64,000 bases of DNA from Methyloceanibacter caenitepidi (GCF_000828475.1 NZ_AP014648.1:496001-560000), one strand, 5' to 3'. Counted from the first letter of the stretch, positions 10,201-18,097 are shown. Numbers and translations: made by a program. The notes: generated from the sequence alone by a model not told the origin.

Positions 10201-10472
10201 CGCAGCGCCTCGGTACGTGTTTCGATATGTACGACCTGAAGAGTTTCGTGCCTCAGGTCATCCGCCGCTGCACGCGGGCCGACCCGCTCTATCCGCTGCT
10301 CGATTTTCTCGTGGGGTCCGTCGACAACATCTCGCGGATGGAGTTCAAGCGTTACGAGAGCAGCAACTACCAACTCGCCCGCGACCGGGCCGCGGCTACC
10401 CATGCCGACCCGCCGCTCGACGTGGTCGTCGATGGTATCTTGCGCTTTCTGAAGGTCCGGAACCTGCTTTAG
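7233..10472 (+). CDS. Fatty acyl-AMP ligase / acyl carrier / thioester reductase fusion
   Basis: A 1,079-residue three-domain enzyme. Residues about 1-570 are an acyl-adenylating domain with YTSGSTSNPKG (183-193), TAYGLAEF, FLRTGDIGF, GRLKDMIIIRGQNIYPEDIE and the TSSGKVRR lysine loop; the text best fits the fatty acyl-AMP ligase (FAAL) branch. Residues about 590-665 are a carrier domain with DAGIDSLDL, where Ser621 would carry phosphopantetheine. Residues about 715-1079 are an NAD(P)-dependent thioester reductase with GGTGFLG (724-730) and YSQTK (Tyr883, Lys887). Expected chemistry is fatty acid to acyl-AMP, transfer to the carrier, and reductive release as aldehyde or alcohol. The start is uncertain: GTG at 7233 is chosen because residues NINSILRDWVERQP follow directly; GTG at 7194 is possible. 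No dedicated phosphopantetheinyl transferase is adjacent. Confidence 0.88.
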   Translation: MNINIAPSVNINSILRDWVERQPARRLFAFVNSRGETLEDYDYVGFAARVETLAARLAETDGLRPGDRVVLTYQPGLELVAALFACSKVGLIPIPTPPLSAFDFVAWVGRIDHIVADSGASLWLACGRTLEFFADGRQRYTDPMSRAGADSLDALPVVETTAIETDPNAAAPEKPHPIAFLQYTSGSTSNPKGVCVSHQNLIANCRAVVDYDNQIAVTWLPQHHDMGLIGYYIYAVLSGGTTWGMSPRSFMQNPSIWLELLTRHKATATSVPNFALELCLNERHVPPADLDRYDLSSLRMLMVAAEPVSPETFEAFRRKFARCGLKDEGFFTAYGLAEFTLAVSSRGRRAISVDRRRLAQGQASVVTETTGVSHALPLMSCGRALGDTDIRIVDPDTGIEVPDGRTGEIWCAGAGRAMGYWQKPEDNRDIFDARLVGAAGVDTPFLRTGDIGFMQDGELFVCGRLKDMIIIRGQNIYPEDIEALALQVYPQLRRNGVVAFSSGDGTETDITLVAEIARGNEMPDEVEIVRVIREGLQVPVARVVFVPPRSVARTSSGKVRRARTREFLETGQMPLLLDTRHALAAARTDGKSDVYELELLKDRYGITGEEDYTLFDAGIDSLDLVVFLNWIKDSLVDRNAPELAERVNPRLLSSISIRDLFALVRQFVTAPAAATRAMAEFFAHAYEARVAAEKEKMLADRSYHAVDRRAANPPGQKIGTLLTGGTGFLGPFLIDALLKQSDEDLHVLVRGRSLEQARARLDKAFLENITGPDSRKAYEKRVHVVLGDLEAPRLGLDEAAWSRLADGVDTVYHNGALVNYLLTYDHMRAANVVGTSEVLDLCFTGRDKVLNYLSTTFIFGWAVKDFLYESDNNDAMDRLDFGYSQTKWAAEQKVFAAMRQGLKARVFRPSLVTPALNGNGGNLDIALRLLSFIVKHGLGVTAGNQVSFMPADISADNMIAIARQEETLGQTFHVVRDHHETMPMITDIIAQRLGTCFDMYDLKSFVPQVIRRCTRADPLYPLLDFLVGSVDNISRMEFKRYESSNYQLARDRAAATHADPPLDVVVDGILRFLKVRNLL

Positions 10473-10535
10473 CGGCGCGCCGCTAGAATTTGGGCCCCCG
10501 CGCCTAGAGGGCTTCGCGCCAAGGCGTTGGGCGCC

Positions 10536-11000
10536 CTAGCGCTTCCGTTCGAAGGGCGCACCCTCCGGTGTCGTCAGCCGGATGCCGGCCGCGGTTCGGT
10601 GCAGTACAGCGCCATGGTCCGGGTAGTGCACTGTTTCTTCCGTGGCTCTCGTGCCGACGATGAGGATCGTAGCGGCGTCGCCGGAGCGATTCTCGAGGCA
10701 GTGCGCAGTCGGGACCCCGGCGCGCCAAGCTGCTGCATCGCCTGCGTTGAGCACGGTCTCGGCGTCTTCAACGAGAACGAGTTGACCTGAGATCACGTAG
10801 ACGAATTCGTCCTCGTTCTCGTGCCAATGCCGGACGGACGAGCGCGAACCGGGCGGCAGCCGCTCCATCCGCACCCCAAACTGACTGAGACCCACCGTGT
10901 CGCCGAGCACGATCTCACCGTAAGATCCATGGTCCTCACCGGAAATTGCATTGATGCCGCCAGGGCTTTCAGTCCAGTTGGGCATGTCGATTTTTGGCAT
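10536..11000 (-). CDS. Single-domain cupin protein
   Basis: A 154-residue protein with one double-stranded beta-helix (cupin_2) domain. The first cupin motif is HWHENEDEF, giving likely metal ligands His58, His60 and Glu64; the second contributes His100 in GVPTAHCLENRS. The family binds a metal and includes small dioxygenases, isomerases and sugar- or transcription-linked sensors; the substrate is unknown. The start at 11000 is chosen over a frame beginning at 11036, which would overlap the upstream region of the divergent GST-like gene. It converges with the FAAL-type gene, with about 60 bases between them. Confidence 0.8.
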   Translation of the reverse strand: MPKIDMPNWTESPGGINAISGEDHGSYGEIVLGDTVGLSQFGVRMERLPPGSRSSVRHWHENEDEFVYVISGQLVLVEDAETVLNAGDAAAWRAGVPTAHCLENRSGDAATILIVGTRATEETVHYPDHGAVLHRTAAGIRLTTPEGAPFERKR

Positions 11001-11086
11001 GTGAGTCGACGTAATTGAGTCGGGAGCCGCGCGCAAACGTGAAGACCGGCGTTAGCGACGTTCGGTTTGGCGGATGGAGAAGCCCT

Positions 11087-11812
11087 ATGATCACCCTGTA
11101 CACATTCGGTCCGGCCTTTGGCCTGCCCGACATGAGTCCCTTCGTCATGAAGGCCGAAATGCTGCTCAAGTTGGCCGGCCTCGTCTACGGCACCGATACG
11201 ACCGGGTTCAGCAAGGCCCCCAAGGGCAAACTTCCCTATATCGACGACGATGGCGCGGTCGTCGCCGATTCCACGTTCATCCGGCGTCACATTGAGCAGA
11301 AGTACGGGATCGATTTCGATCGTGGCTTGGATGCCGAACAGCGCGCGATCGCGTGGGCCTTCGAGCGGATGTTCGAAGATCACGTCTACTGGGCCTTCCT
11401 GCATGCACGATGGGTGGACGACGAGAATTTCAATCGCGGGCCCCGCGTATTTTTTCAACGTCTGCCGATGCCCATGCGCCTCATCGTGCCTCGCGTTGCG
11501 CGGCGCCAGATGAAGGCACAGGTCATGGGGCAGGGCATCGGCCGTCACTCCGACGCGGAAATTGTCGAGCTAGGGACGCGCTCGCTTGATGCAGCCGCGG
11601 CGTTCCTTGGCGAAAAGACCTACATGATGGGCGAGGAGCCCGGCGGGCTGGACGCTACTGCATTCGCCTTTCTCACCCACGCACTGTGCCCGGTCTTCGA
11701 GACACCGCTGCGGACGGGCGCCGAGCGTCACGACAATGTCAAAGCCTATGTCGGTCGTATGGCCGAACGCTACTTTCCGGACTATCCCGAAATGCGTGAG
11801 TGGGCGGCATAG
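11087..11812 (+). CDS. GST-like protein, metaxin/Faxc type
   Basis: A 241-residue protein. The N-terminal thioredoxin-like half starts ITLYTFGPAFGLPDMSPFVMKAEMLLKLAGL and continues through KGKLPYIDDDG and ADSTFIRRHIEQKYG, and the rest is an all-helical GST C-terminal domain ending in YFPDYPEMREW. This pattern is typical of the metaxin-like / failed-axon-connections branch of the GST superfamily, whose bacterial members have no established reaction. There is no catalytic Cys in the CxxC position; GLPDMSP replaces it. The ATG at 11087 follows GGAGA. It is divergent from the cupin gene and about 130 bases upstream of an MFS transporter on the same strand. Confidence 0.8.
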   Translation: MITLYTFGPAFGLPDMSPFVMKAEMLLKLAGLVYGTDTTGFSKAPKGKLPYIDDDGAVVADSTFIRRHIEQKYGIDFDRGLDAEQRAIAWAFERMFEDHVYWAFLHARWVDDENFNRGPRVFFQRLPMPMRLIVPRVARRQMKAQVMGQGIGRHSDAEIVELGTRSLDAAAAFLGEKTYMMGEEPGGLDATAFAFLTHALCPVFETPLRTGAERHDNVKAYVGRMAERYFPDYPEMREWAA

Positions 11813-11944
11813 ACCTAGCGACCGTACCGTTGGCCTGATTATCCACGGGCGCGCGGCGGACCACGCCTGTCAGCACGCCTGCCGTCACAAGACCTGAACG
11901 TTGCTGCCCTAGGGTCGGCTGGCGATCGAGTTGTGGGGGCAGTC

Positions 11945-13441
11945 ATGGATCAGACCGTTATTGCGGAGAAGGTCAAGGACGGCGACACGCGCACCGTCCA
12001 GGACTACATCGACGAGACGCCATTCTGGGCAGACGGCACATCCGTCCCGGACGGCCCGATGAGCGGCATGCAGTGGCGGATCTGGTGGCTGTCCATTGCC
12101 GGCAAGTTTTTCGAAGGCCTGGTCGTCTTCATGACTGGGGTCGCGCTTCCCCTGCTCGCCAAGGACTGGGACCTGACAGCGGCCCAGCACGGCATGGTCG
12201 GGGCGTCGACGCTGTTCGGCATTCTCATTGGTGCGAGCGCGCTCGGCGCTCTCTCCGACTATTTCGGCCGCAAGCCGATGTTCATCTTCGAGATCGGCCT
12301 CTTCACGCTGTTTCTCGCGCTGATCGTCGTATCGCCCGGCTTCATCTGGTTCATCGTCTGCCTGTTCGGTCTCGGTCTCGCGCTTGGCTGCGACTACCCG
12401 ACTGCTCATGTGATGATCTCGGAGAGCACGCCCTCGCGCATCCGCGGAAGACTTGTGCTCGGCGCGTTCGGGTTCCAAGCGGCAGGCGCTCTGGCGGGCA
12501 CGGCAGTTGGCTATTTCGCGTTGAGCCTCGACCCGGACGTTGGCGCGTGGCGCTGGATGTACGGCGCGGCGCTCATTCCGGCGCTGCTCGTTTTGATCGG
12601 CCGCTTCTACGTCACCGAGAGCCCCCACTGGCTTGCGGAGATGGGACAGGACCAAAAGGCCGAGCACGAGCTCAATCGGCTGCTTCAGCGCCATCCGCCC
12701 TATCCGCCCCAGTTCAACTTACCGGCCGCGCAAGCGGAGGCGGCCGCCAGGAAGGAATCCGGATATCGCGCCTTGTTCAAGAAGAAGAACAGGCGGGCGC
12801 TCGTGCTCGCGTCGGTGCCATGGTTTCTGCAGGACCTCGGCACCTACGGCATCGGCATCTTCACGCCGACCATTCTTGCCGCCTCCTTGGGACACAAGCG
12901 CGAGCACGCGCAGAACGTCGCCGATATCGTGCACAACGATCTTCTTGCGGCGAAGGGCGCGGCGATGGTCGACGTCCTGCTTCTTATCGGTATCGCCGTT
13001 GCCGTGCTGCTGTCCGACAAAGTCGGACGGATCAAGCTTCAGGTTCTCGGCTTTATAGGGTGCGCCGCCGGTCTTTTCATCGCGGCACAGTCGGCCTTGT
13101 TCTCGGACGACGACCCGTTGAAACTGGTCCTGATCTTCGCCGGCTTCATGCTGTTCAACTTCATGACCAATCTCGGGCCGAATGCGCAGACCTATCTGAT
13201 CGCGGGCGAAGTCTTCCCGACCAAGGCTAGAGCGAAGGGCGCAGGGCTGGCCGCGTCCTTCGCCAAAGTCGGTGCCTGTACCACGGCCTTTCTCTTCCCG
13301 ATCCTGCTCGCCGATATCGGCACACAGGCGCTCCTCTACATTCTCGTCGGAACCTCGCTGCTCGGTGCGCTGGTCACCTGGCTATTCCGCATTGAGACCA
13401 AGGGCGTGACGCTCGACACCGTCGGTGTCGAGCTTCGTTAG
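11945..13441 (+). CDS. MFS transporter, sugar/metabolite porter type
   Basis: A 498-residue major facilitator with about 12 membrane helices and a cytosolic N-terminal tail of around 45 residues. The loop between helices 2 and 3 reads GALSDYFGRKPMF, the classic MFS A-motif. DYPTAHVMISESTPSRIRGR after helix 4 and ETKGVTLD at the C-terminus fit the sugar-porter-like branch (PF00083). The central loop is long and charged (AEHELNRLLQRHPPYPPQ...). Substrate is unknown; sugar acids, aromatic acids or inorganic anions are all possible. The ATG at 11945 follows GGGGGCAGTC. It converges with ppk2 and has no adjacent catabolic genes to hint at a substrate. Confidence 0.85.
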   Translation: MDQTVIAEKVKDGDTRTVQDYIDETPFWADGTSVPDGPMSGMQWRIWWLSIAGKFFEGLVVFMTGVALPLLAKDWDLTAAQHGMVGASTLFGILIGASALGALSDYFGRKPMFIFEIGLFTLFLALIVVSPGFIWFIVCLFGLGLALGCDYPTAHVMISESTPSRIRGRLVLGAFGFQAAGALAGTAVGYFALSLDPDVGAWRWMYGAALIPALLVLIGRFYVTESPHWLAEMGQDQKAEHELNRLLQRHPPYPPQFNLPAAQAEAAARKESGYRALFKKKNRRALVLASVPWFLQDLGTYGIGIFTPTILAASLGHKREHAQNVADIVHNDLLAAKGAAMVDVLLLIGIAVAVLLSDKVGRIKLQVLGFIGCAAGLFIAAQSALFSDDDPLKLVLIFAGFMLFNFMTNLGPNAQTYLIAGEVFPTKARAKGAGLAASFAKVGACTTAFLFPILLADIGTQALLYILVGTSLLGALVTWLFRIETKGVTLDTVGVELR

Positions 13442-13447
13442 GACTGC

Positions 13448-14362
13448 CTAGAAATAGTCCGGGATGAAGGTCTGATCCTCGAGCGGTGGCCGGACATAGT
13501 CGCCGGCCTTCGGACGCGGCGGCAGCGACGGCGGCGTCGGCGTCAGGTCGCCATACTCGATCTGGCTGAGCAGGTGCGTGATGCAGTTCAGCCGCGCGAG
13601 CTTCTTGTTGTCGGCCTTCACGACGAACCAGGGCGCTTGCTTGATATCGGTGTGCGCGAACATGTTGTCCTTCGCGCGCGAGTACTCGACCCAGCGCGAA
13701 CGCGATTCCACGTCCATTGGGCTGAGCTTCCAGCTCCGGGTCCGGTCGGTCATGCGCTTTTGGAAGCGCCGCTCCTGTTCCGCATCGCTGACGGAGAACC
13801 AGTATTTGATGAGAATAATGCCAGACCGTACCAGCATGCGCTCAAATTCCGGGCAACTACGCAAGAACTCCTGGTACTCGGCGTCGGAGCAGAAACCCAT
13901 GACGCGCTCCACGCCGGCGCGGTTGTACCAGCTGCGGTCGAACAGGACCATTTCGCCGGCCGCCGGCAGGTGCGGCACGTAGCGCTGGAAGTACCACGAG
14001 GATTTCTCGCGTTCCGTCGGTGTGCCGAGCGCGACGACGCGGCAGAGGCGTGGATTGAGGCTTTCCGTTATCCGCTTGATAACGCCACCTTTTCCGGCTG
14101 CGTCGCGGCCCTCGAAGATCACGACCACGCGGAGCTTCTCCGCCTTGATCCACTCTTGCATCTTCACCAGCTCCACTTGGAGCTTGGCGAGTTCCTTTTC
14201 GTAGACGTCGTTCTTGATTTTGCGTGTTTTCGCTTTGACATCGCCGACAGCGAGGTCGGCGGCGGCGAGCTCTTCATCGGACAAGTGTTTGGCCAGCTTG
14301 CCATTTTTCTTTGGCTTCTTGTCCTTCTTCGACTTCTTCTCCTCGTTCAGGATCGCATCCAT
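13448..14362 (-). CDS. ppk2: Polyphosphate kinase 2
   Basis: A 304-residue PPK2-family kinase, which uses inorganic polyphosphate to phosphorylate nucleoside diphosphates (class I) or monophosphates (class II). The Walker A loop GRDAAGKGG is at residues 85-93 and the Walker B motif FDRSWYNRAG at 141-150. Further conserved segments are the KYWFSVSDAEQERRFQKR lid region and a late HTDIKQAPWFVV. The first 20 residues are lysine-rich (EEKKSKKDKKPKKNGK). The single-domain length is that of class I or III enzymes, and I cannot assign the class firmly. The ATG at 14362 follows GAGGG; the open frame upstream to 14476 is not supported. It ends seven bases from the convergent MFS gene. Confidence 0.93.
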   Translation of the reverse strand: MDAILNEEKKSKKDKKPKKNGKLAKHLSDEELAAADLAVGDVKAKTRKIKNDVYEKELAKLQVELVKMQEWIKAEKLRVVVIFEGRDAAGKGGVIKRITESLNPRLCRVVALGTPTEREKSSWYFQRYVPHLPAAGEMVLFDRSWYNRAGVERVMGFCSDAEYQEFLRSCPEFERMLVRSGIILIKYWFSVSDAEQERRFQKRMTDRTRSWKLSPMDVESRSRWVEYSRAKDNMFAHTDIKQAPWFVVKADNKKLARLNCITHLLSQIEYGDLTPTPPSLPPRPKAGDYVRPPLEDQTFIPDYF

Positions 14363-14539
14363 GGCTATTCCCTCTCGTTCCTGGCTCTGACGTCCTGCCA
14401 ACGCGGACCTTGCAGGGCCTAAAGCTTGCCGGCTGCGCCGCGGGTGGCCGTTGCCGGCCTCGATACGGCGCGTCAAGGGATTAGCGCTGCAACAAAAGTG
14501 CCATAGTCGGCTGCAGGCACCGACCCGCGGGCCAGCGGG

Positions 14540-14779
14540 CTAGGATGGATCGCCTTCAAGCGCGGCGTCCGGCTCCTCTGCGACAAATTCGAGGATGTCT
14601 CCGGGCTGGCAGTCCAGCGCGTCGCAGATCTTTGCGAGGGTCTCGAAGCGCACGCCTCGCACCTTGCCCGTGCGCAGCAGCGAGAGGTTCGATTCCGTGA
14701 TGCCGACGAACGCGGCCAGGTCCTTCGCCTTCATCTTCCGGCGAGCAAGCATCAAGTCGAGGGTGACGACGATTGGCAT
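14540..14779 (-). CDS. Small XRE-family HTH regulator
   Basis: A 79-residue protein that is essentially one helix-turn-helix: DLAAFVGITESNLSLLRTGKVRGVRFETLAKICDALDCQPGDILEF. The RTGK...RFETLAKICDAL pattern is that of small Cro/C1-type repressors of the YozG kind, which are commonly encoded next to DUF2975 membrane proteins, as here. The ATG is nine bases after the DUF2975 stop, so the two are co-transcribed. It probably represses its own operon; the 12-base direct repeats at 16074-16106 upstream of the operon are candidate operator sites. Confidence 0.88.
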   Translation of the reverse strand: MPIVVTLDLMLARRKMKAKDLAAFVGITESNLSLLRTGKVRGVRFETLAKICDALDCQPGDILEFVAEEPDAALEGDPS

Positions 14780-14788
14780 GGCGGCGGG

Positions 14789-15355
14789 TCACACGATGGC
14801 GGCATTGTCTTCCGCCAGCAGCGCCGCCGCATGCAGAACGCGCGCGAGCCCGAGGAAGATGAGAGCGAACAGAGCGATCCAGATCTGGTGCGAGCCGATG
14901 CTGAGGACCAGGCCGTGCGCCCTGCCAGCACCGGACAAGATCGCGGACAGGGCGAGACCGCCCAGCGGGGCGGCGAAGGCCTGCGCCAGAAGGCCCAACG
15001 CAATCCGTCGCAGGTAGACAGCCGTGCGCGTCGTGAAGACCGCGCCCTGGCGGAATCGCAGAAACATCAGACGGGCCGCGTTCGTGGCGTAAAGTACGGG
15101 CGCCGAACACAGCACGAGAACGCCGAAGGCCGCAAGTCTCCAGGGAAGTGTCAGAGGGCCCGGCGCGGCTTCGAAGTCCCCAAGGATCTCCAGGCTCCGA
15201 AGTTGCTCGGAGAAGACAAAGGCGAGGACGCCGAGGCCCAGCGGGACCGAGAGCAGAACGGCGCCGAGGGCAATCTCCATCATGCGGCTGAACCGCCCGA
15301 TCGATTCTAATTCGGCGCGCGGCGGCGCGGCGATGGACGTCGATGCGTCTGCCAT
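14789..15355 (-). CDS. DUF2975 family membrane protein
   Basis: A 188-residue protein with four hydrophobic segments, roughly at residues 25-47, 75-95, 115-140 and 150-172. The conserved core GAVFTTRTAVYLRRIALGLL is the most recognisable DUF2975 stretch. No enzymatic residues are evident and the family has no settled function; partners are nearly always a small XRE regulator, seen here directly downstream. The start at 15355 is preferred to an in-frame ATG at 15385 because AGGAGG lies five bases upstream of it. It forms an operon with the lipoprotein upstream and the regulator downstream. Confidence 0.85.
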   Translation of the reverse strand: MADASTSIAAPPRAELESIGRFSRMMEIALGAVLLSVPLGLGVLAFVFSEQLRSLEILGDFEAAPGPLTLPWRLAAFGVLVLCSAPVLYATNAARLMFLRFRQGAVFTTRTAVYLRRIALGLLAQAFAAPLGGLALSAILSGAGRAHGLVLSIGSHQIWIALFALIFLGLARVLHAAALLAEDNAAIV

Positions 15356-15412
15356 TCTGTCGTCCTCCTGCTTCGTATTTGTCATCGGGGTCTCTCCCTC
15401 CGGCCGGAATTG

Positions 15413-16003
15413 CTATCGGGGGCAGGGCTTGAGCTCAAGCCGGCCGTCGGGCATGCCGGTGCGCAAGTCGACATTGCGAACCAGCGGGACAAAACTCTTT
15501 GTTTCGCTCGTCTTGAGGTAGGTGTTCACAGGAACTGGACCGGCCGGAACGGAACCAGTGCTACACGCATCGGCGGCGACGCTAACCATCAGGCTTCCTT
15601 TGGTCCCGCGTTGTTTGGCACGGAGCGCTTCCTGCCGGAGGTCGTCAAGCGCACGCGTCGCAGTCGCAGATAGGCCGTAGGCATAGAGCTGTCGGGCACC
15701 GTCGCTTTCGACATTGATCGTCGCCGCTTCCGCATCGTCGACCTCAACCAGTTCCAGCTTCCGTTCGAGCTTGGGGCCGTCGTCGCCGGAGACCGCGATC
15801 CACAGCCAGACACCGTCCGGGGCGGGACGCAGATAGGACGGCAACAGGATCGCTGCGCGAAGTACCGACAGGTCGGTGGTCTCGAAATCGATTCGCGACA
15901 GTTTCGCCATGCTTGCCACCGGCACTGTCGTGCAACCGGCGGCAAGTAGGACCACGCCTAGAAAGACGCAAAGCAGAAGTGTCGTCAGAACCTGAAAACG
16001 CAT
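15413..16003 (-). CDS. Predicted lipoprotein, unknown function
   Basis: A 196-residue protein with a lipoprotein signal peptide: a hydrophobic segment at residues 5-20 and the lipobox LAAGC ending at Cys24. The mature part contains an immunoglobulin-like pattern of alternating beta strands but no motif I recognise. It is rich in Asp/Glu and contains two further cysteines (one in ADACSTGS, one in LKPCPR at the end) that could form a disulfide. First gene of the lipoprotein-DUF2975-XRE operon. The upstream 12-base direct repeats lie 70-103 bases before its start codon, in a good position for regulation. Confidence 0.75.
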   Translation of the reverse strand: MRFQVLTTLLLCVFLGVVLLAAGCTTVPVASMAKLSRIDFETTDLSVLRAAILLPSYLRPAPDGVWLWIAVSGDDGPKLERKLELVEVDDAEAATINVESDGARQLYAYGLSATATRALDDLRQEALRAKQRGTKGSLMVSVAADACSTGSVPAGPVPVNTYLKTSETKSFVPLVRNVDLRTGMPDGRLELKPCPR

Positions 16004-16073
16004 GGTGCAGCCTCGAAAAACACGCCAAGAGGTCTCCGACTTTGGCTCTCTGCGTGCTTTTCGTACTGCAGCT

Positions 16074-16106
16074 ATAAATTACTGTCAAACAGAAATAAAT
16101 TACTGT
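16074..16106. promoter_or_regulatory. Two 12-base direct repeats, candidate operator
   Basis: ATAAATTACTGT occurs at 16074-16085 and again, identically, at 16095-16106, a period of 21 bases or two helical turns. The sites are strikingly AT-rich for this genome and lie in the promoter region of the lipoprotein-DUF2975-XRE operon, on the far side of which is the DUF3617 gene. Same-face spacing suggests cooperative binding by a regulator such as the XRE protein of this operon. No experiment is implied by the sequence. Confidence 0.55.
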
Positions 16107-16125
16107 TATGCGGTAGGCATGGGGC

Positions 16126-16587
16126 CTAAGGCTTTGCCGCGTCGAGGCCCTTCGGGCACTCGGGGCCGAGATATTTCCCGTCGATATTCACGCCCATGCG
16201 GTGGATGGCGCCAATCGGCGGGTCGAAGGTGGTCTTCATCGTGCCGTGGTAGCGCGTCTCGAAATCTCCGGTGAAGGTTGAGCTGATGATTTGCTTGCCG
16301 TCCTGGTTGCTGCACGCGACGGTGACGATGATGCCTTCGTCGAGCGGGGTGAGTTCGGGCTCCGTGCAGTCCGACCCTTCGGGCCGGATGATGTCGTCGT
16401 TCTCGCCGATACAGACGTTGCGGGTCGTCATGCCGGACACGGGCGCCACGGTCGTGATTTCCCAGAGGCCGGCCTTGCGTTGGGGTGCCGCGACGTCGGC
16501 AGCGGCAGCGAGCGAACAGGCGGCCGAGCCCAAAACGGCTGCGAGAATGAACTGACGTACAATGAACCGACGTACCGGGAATTCCAT
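16126..16587 (-). CDS. Exported DUF3617 family protein
   Basis: A 153-residue protein with a signal peptide (RRFIVRQFILAAVLGSAACSLAAAA, about residues 6-30; the Cys at 24 is not in a convincing lipobox). The mature part opens with RKAGLWEITT, the hallmark of DUF3617, followed by a VCIGEND segment and a late ECPKGLD; two or three cysteines probably pair in the periplasm. The function of the family is unknown. The ATG at 16587 follows GGAGG perfectly; a much longer open frame extends upstream but has no site. It ends about 120 bases upstream of the lipoprotein gene and is divergent from fsr. Confidence 0.85.
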   Translation of the reverse strand: MEFPVRRFIVRQFILAAVLGSAACSLAAAADVAAPQRKAGLWEITTVAPVSGMTTRNVCIGENDDIIRPEGSDCTEPELTPLDEGIIVTVACSNQDGKQIISSTFTGDFETRYHGTMKTTFDPPIGAIHRMGVNIDGKYLGPECPKGLDAAKP

Positions 16588-16825
16588 GGGTGACCTCCGT
16601 ACCGGGGCGCTCGTTGTGTCTGATAAGCGTGTGGTCGCAGACATCGGCGTGCTCGCCAACGCGGGGCGCGTGGGCATGTGCCCAAAAATGCACGTGTGCT
16701 GATCCCGGAAATCGTCGGGAAGAACTTCCCGCCTGCGGATCGCCGGCGCCGACGGACGCGGGGGCTTGCGCGGAGGGTGCCGTTTGCCCCACTCCTGCGG
16801 GCGAACTTGAACTGGAACGAATCGG

Positions 16826-18097
16826 ATGACGACTGAGACGAAGACCGCGCCGACGCCGGCCTCGAACGGGCCGGCGCAGAAAATGGCCGTGACCGTCCTT
16901 GCGGCGATCAGCATGTGCCACATGCTCAATGACATCATTCAGTCGTTGATCTTGGCGATCTACCCGATGTTGAAGACCTCGCTTGCCCTCGACTTCGCGC
17001 AGATCGGCTTCATCACCTTCACATTTCAGGCGACCGCATCCGTGCTTCAGCCCTTTGTCGGCTACGTCACCGACCGCTACCCCACGCCCTATTCCCTCGT
17101 GGCCGGCATGGGTTCCTCGCTCGCGGGTCTGCTCTTGATCGCCTACGCGACCACCTATTCCACCGTCCTTGTCGCCGCCGCCCTCATCGGCATGGGATCG
17201 TCGGTGTTCCATCCCGAGTCCTCGCGCGTGGCGCGGCTTGCTTCCGGCGGCAAGCACGGTACCGCCCAGGCCGTGTTCCAGGTCGGCGGAAACTTTGGCA
17301 CCGCGCTCGGACCGCTGCTTGCGGCCTTCATCGTGCTGCCCTATGGGCAGCACTCGATCGCCTGGTTCTCCGTGGTGGCGCTGGTGGGCATGGTGATCTT
17401 GGGCGGCGTCGGCGCGTGGTACGGCAAGGCGCTCAAGATCCGCCCGATCTCGCACCCGGAGGAGCGCGAGGCGATCGCCGCGCTCGGGCGGCGCAAGGTG
17501 GCCAAGGCGATCGTGATCCTCATCACGCTCACGTTCTCGAAGCACTTCTATCTGGCCTCGATCGCAAGCTTCTACATCTTCTATCTGGTGCACACGTTCG
17601 ACCTGTCGGTGCAGTCCGCCCAGCTTTACCTGTTCCTGTTCTTGGGAGCGGTCGCGGCGGGCACGGTCATCGGCGGTCCCATCGGCGATCGCATCGGACG
17701 GCGACGCGTGATCTGGTGGTCCATTCTCGGCGTGTTGCCTTTCACCCTGGCGCTGCCCCATGTAGGCCTGTTCGCGACCGCGGTTCTGAGCGTGATCATC
17801 GGCTTGATCCTCGCTTCGGCCCATCCCGCAATCATCGTCTATGCCCAAAGCCTGTTGCCGGGCCGCGTAGGCATGGTCGCAGGCCTTTTCTTCGGCTTGG
17901 CTTTCGGGATTGCAGGCATTGGAGCGGCGCTTCTCGGCCGGTTGGCGGATGCGACGAGCATCACGTTCGTCTACAACGTCTGCGCGTTTCTTCCTGCTAT
18001 TGGGCTGCTCGCGGCATTCCTGCCAGAAATGTCGAACCCGCGGCAAGAGCCCGCTCAGGACAAGCGGCCGCGTGCCGCCGGTTCACCCCAAACTTGA
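16826..18097 (+). CDS. fsr: MFS efflux transporter, fosmidomycin-resistance (Fsr) family
   Basis: A 423-residue major facilitator with 12 predicted helices. CHMLNDIIQSLILAIYPML near residue 30, the GYVTDRYPTP loop and SSVFHPESSRVARLASGG in helix 4-5 are diagnostic for the Fsr branch; the second-half loop reads GPIGDRIGRRRV. Members export fosmidomycin and related compounds, though the native substrate in environmental bacteria is not known. It is divergent from the DUF3617 gene. A perfect 18-base TetR-type palindrome starts nine bases after the stop codon. The C-terminal tail is polar and short. Confidence 0.9.
   Translation: MTTETKTAPTPASNGPAQKMAVTVLAAISMCHMLNDIIQSLILAIYPMLKTSLALDFAQIGFITFTFQATASVLQPFVGYVTDRYPTPYSLVAGMGSSLAGLLLIAYATTYSTVLVAAALIGMGSSVFHPESSRVARLASGGKHGTAQAVFQVGGNFGTALGPLLAAFIVLPYGQHSIAWFSVVALVGMVILGGVGAWYGKALKIRPISHPEEREAIAALGRRKVAKAIVILITLTFSKHFYLASIASFYIFYLVHTFDLSVQSAQLYLFLFLGAVAAGTVIGGPIGDRIGRRRVIWWSILGVLPFTLALPHVGLFATAVLSVIIGLILASAHPAIIVYAQSLLPGRVGMVAGLFFGLAFGIAGIGAALLGRLADATSITFVYNVCAFLPAIGLLAAFLPEMSNPRQEPAQDKRPRAAGSPQT

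Noticed and set aside
16106..18046. A 646-codon open frame antisense to fsr
   Set aside because: It is the mirror of the fsr and DUF3617 genes, rich in Arg/Gly/Asp as expected of an antisense frame in GC-rich DNA, and has no family motif or ribosome site.
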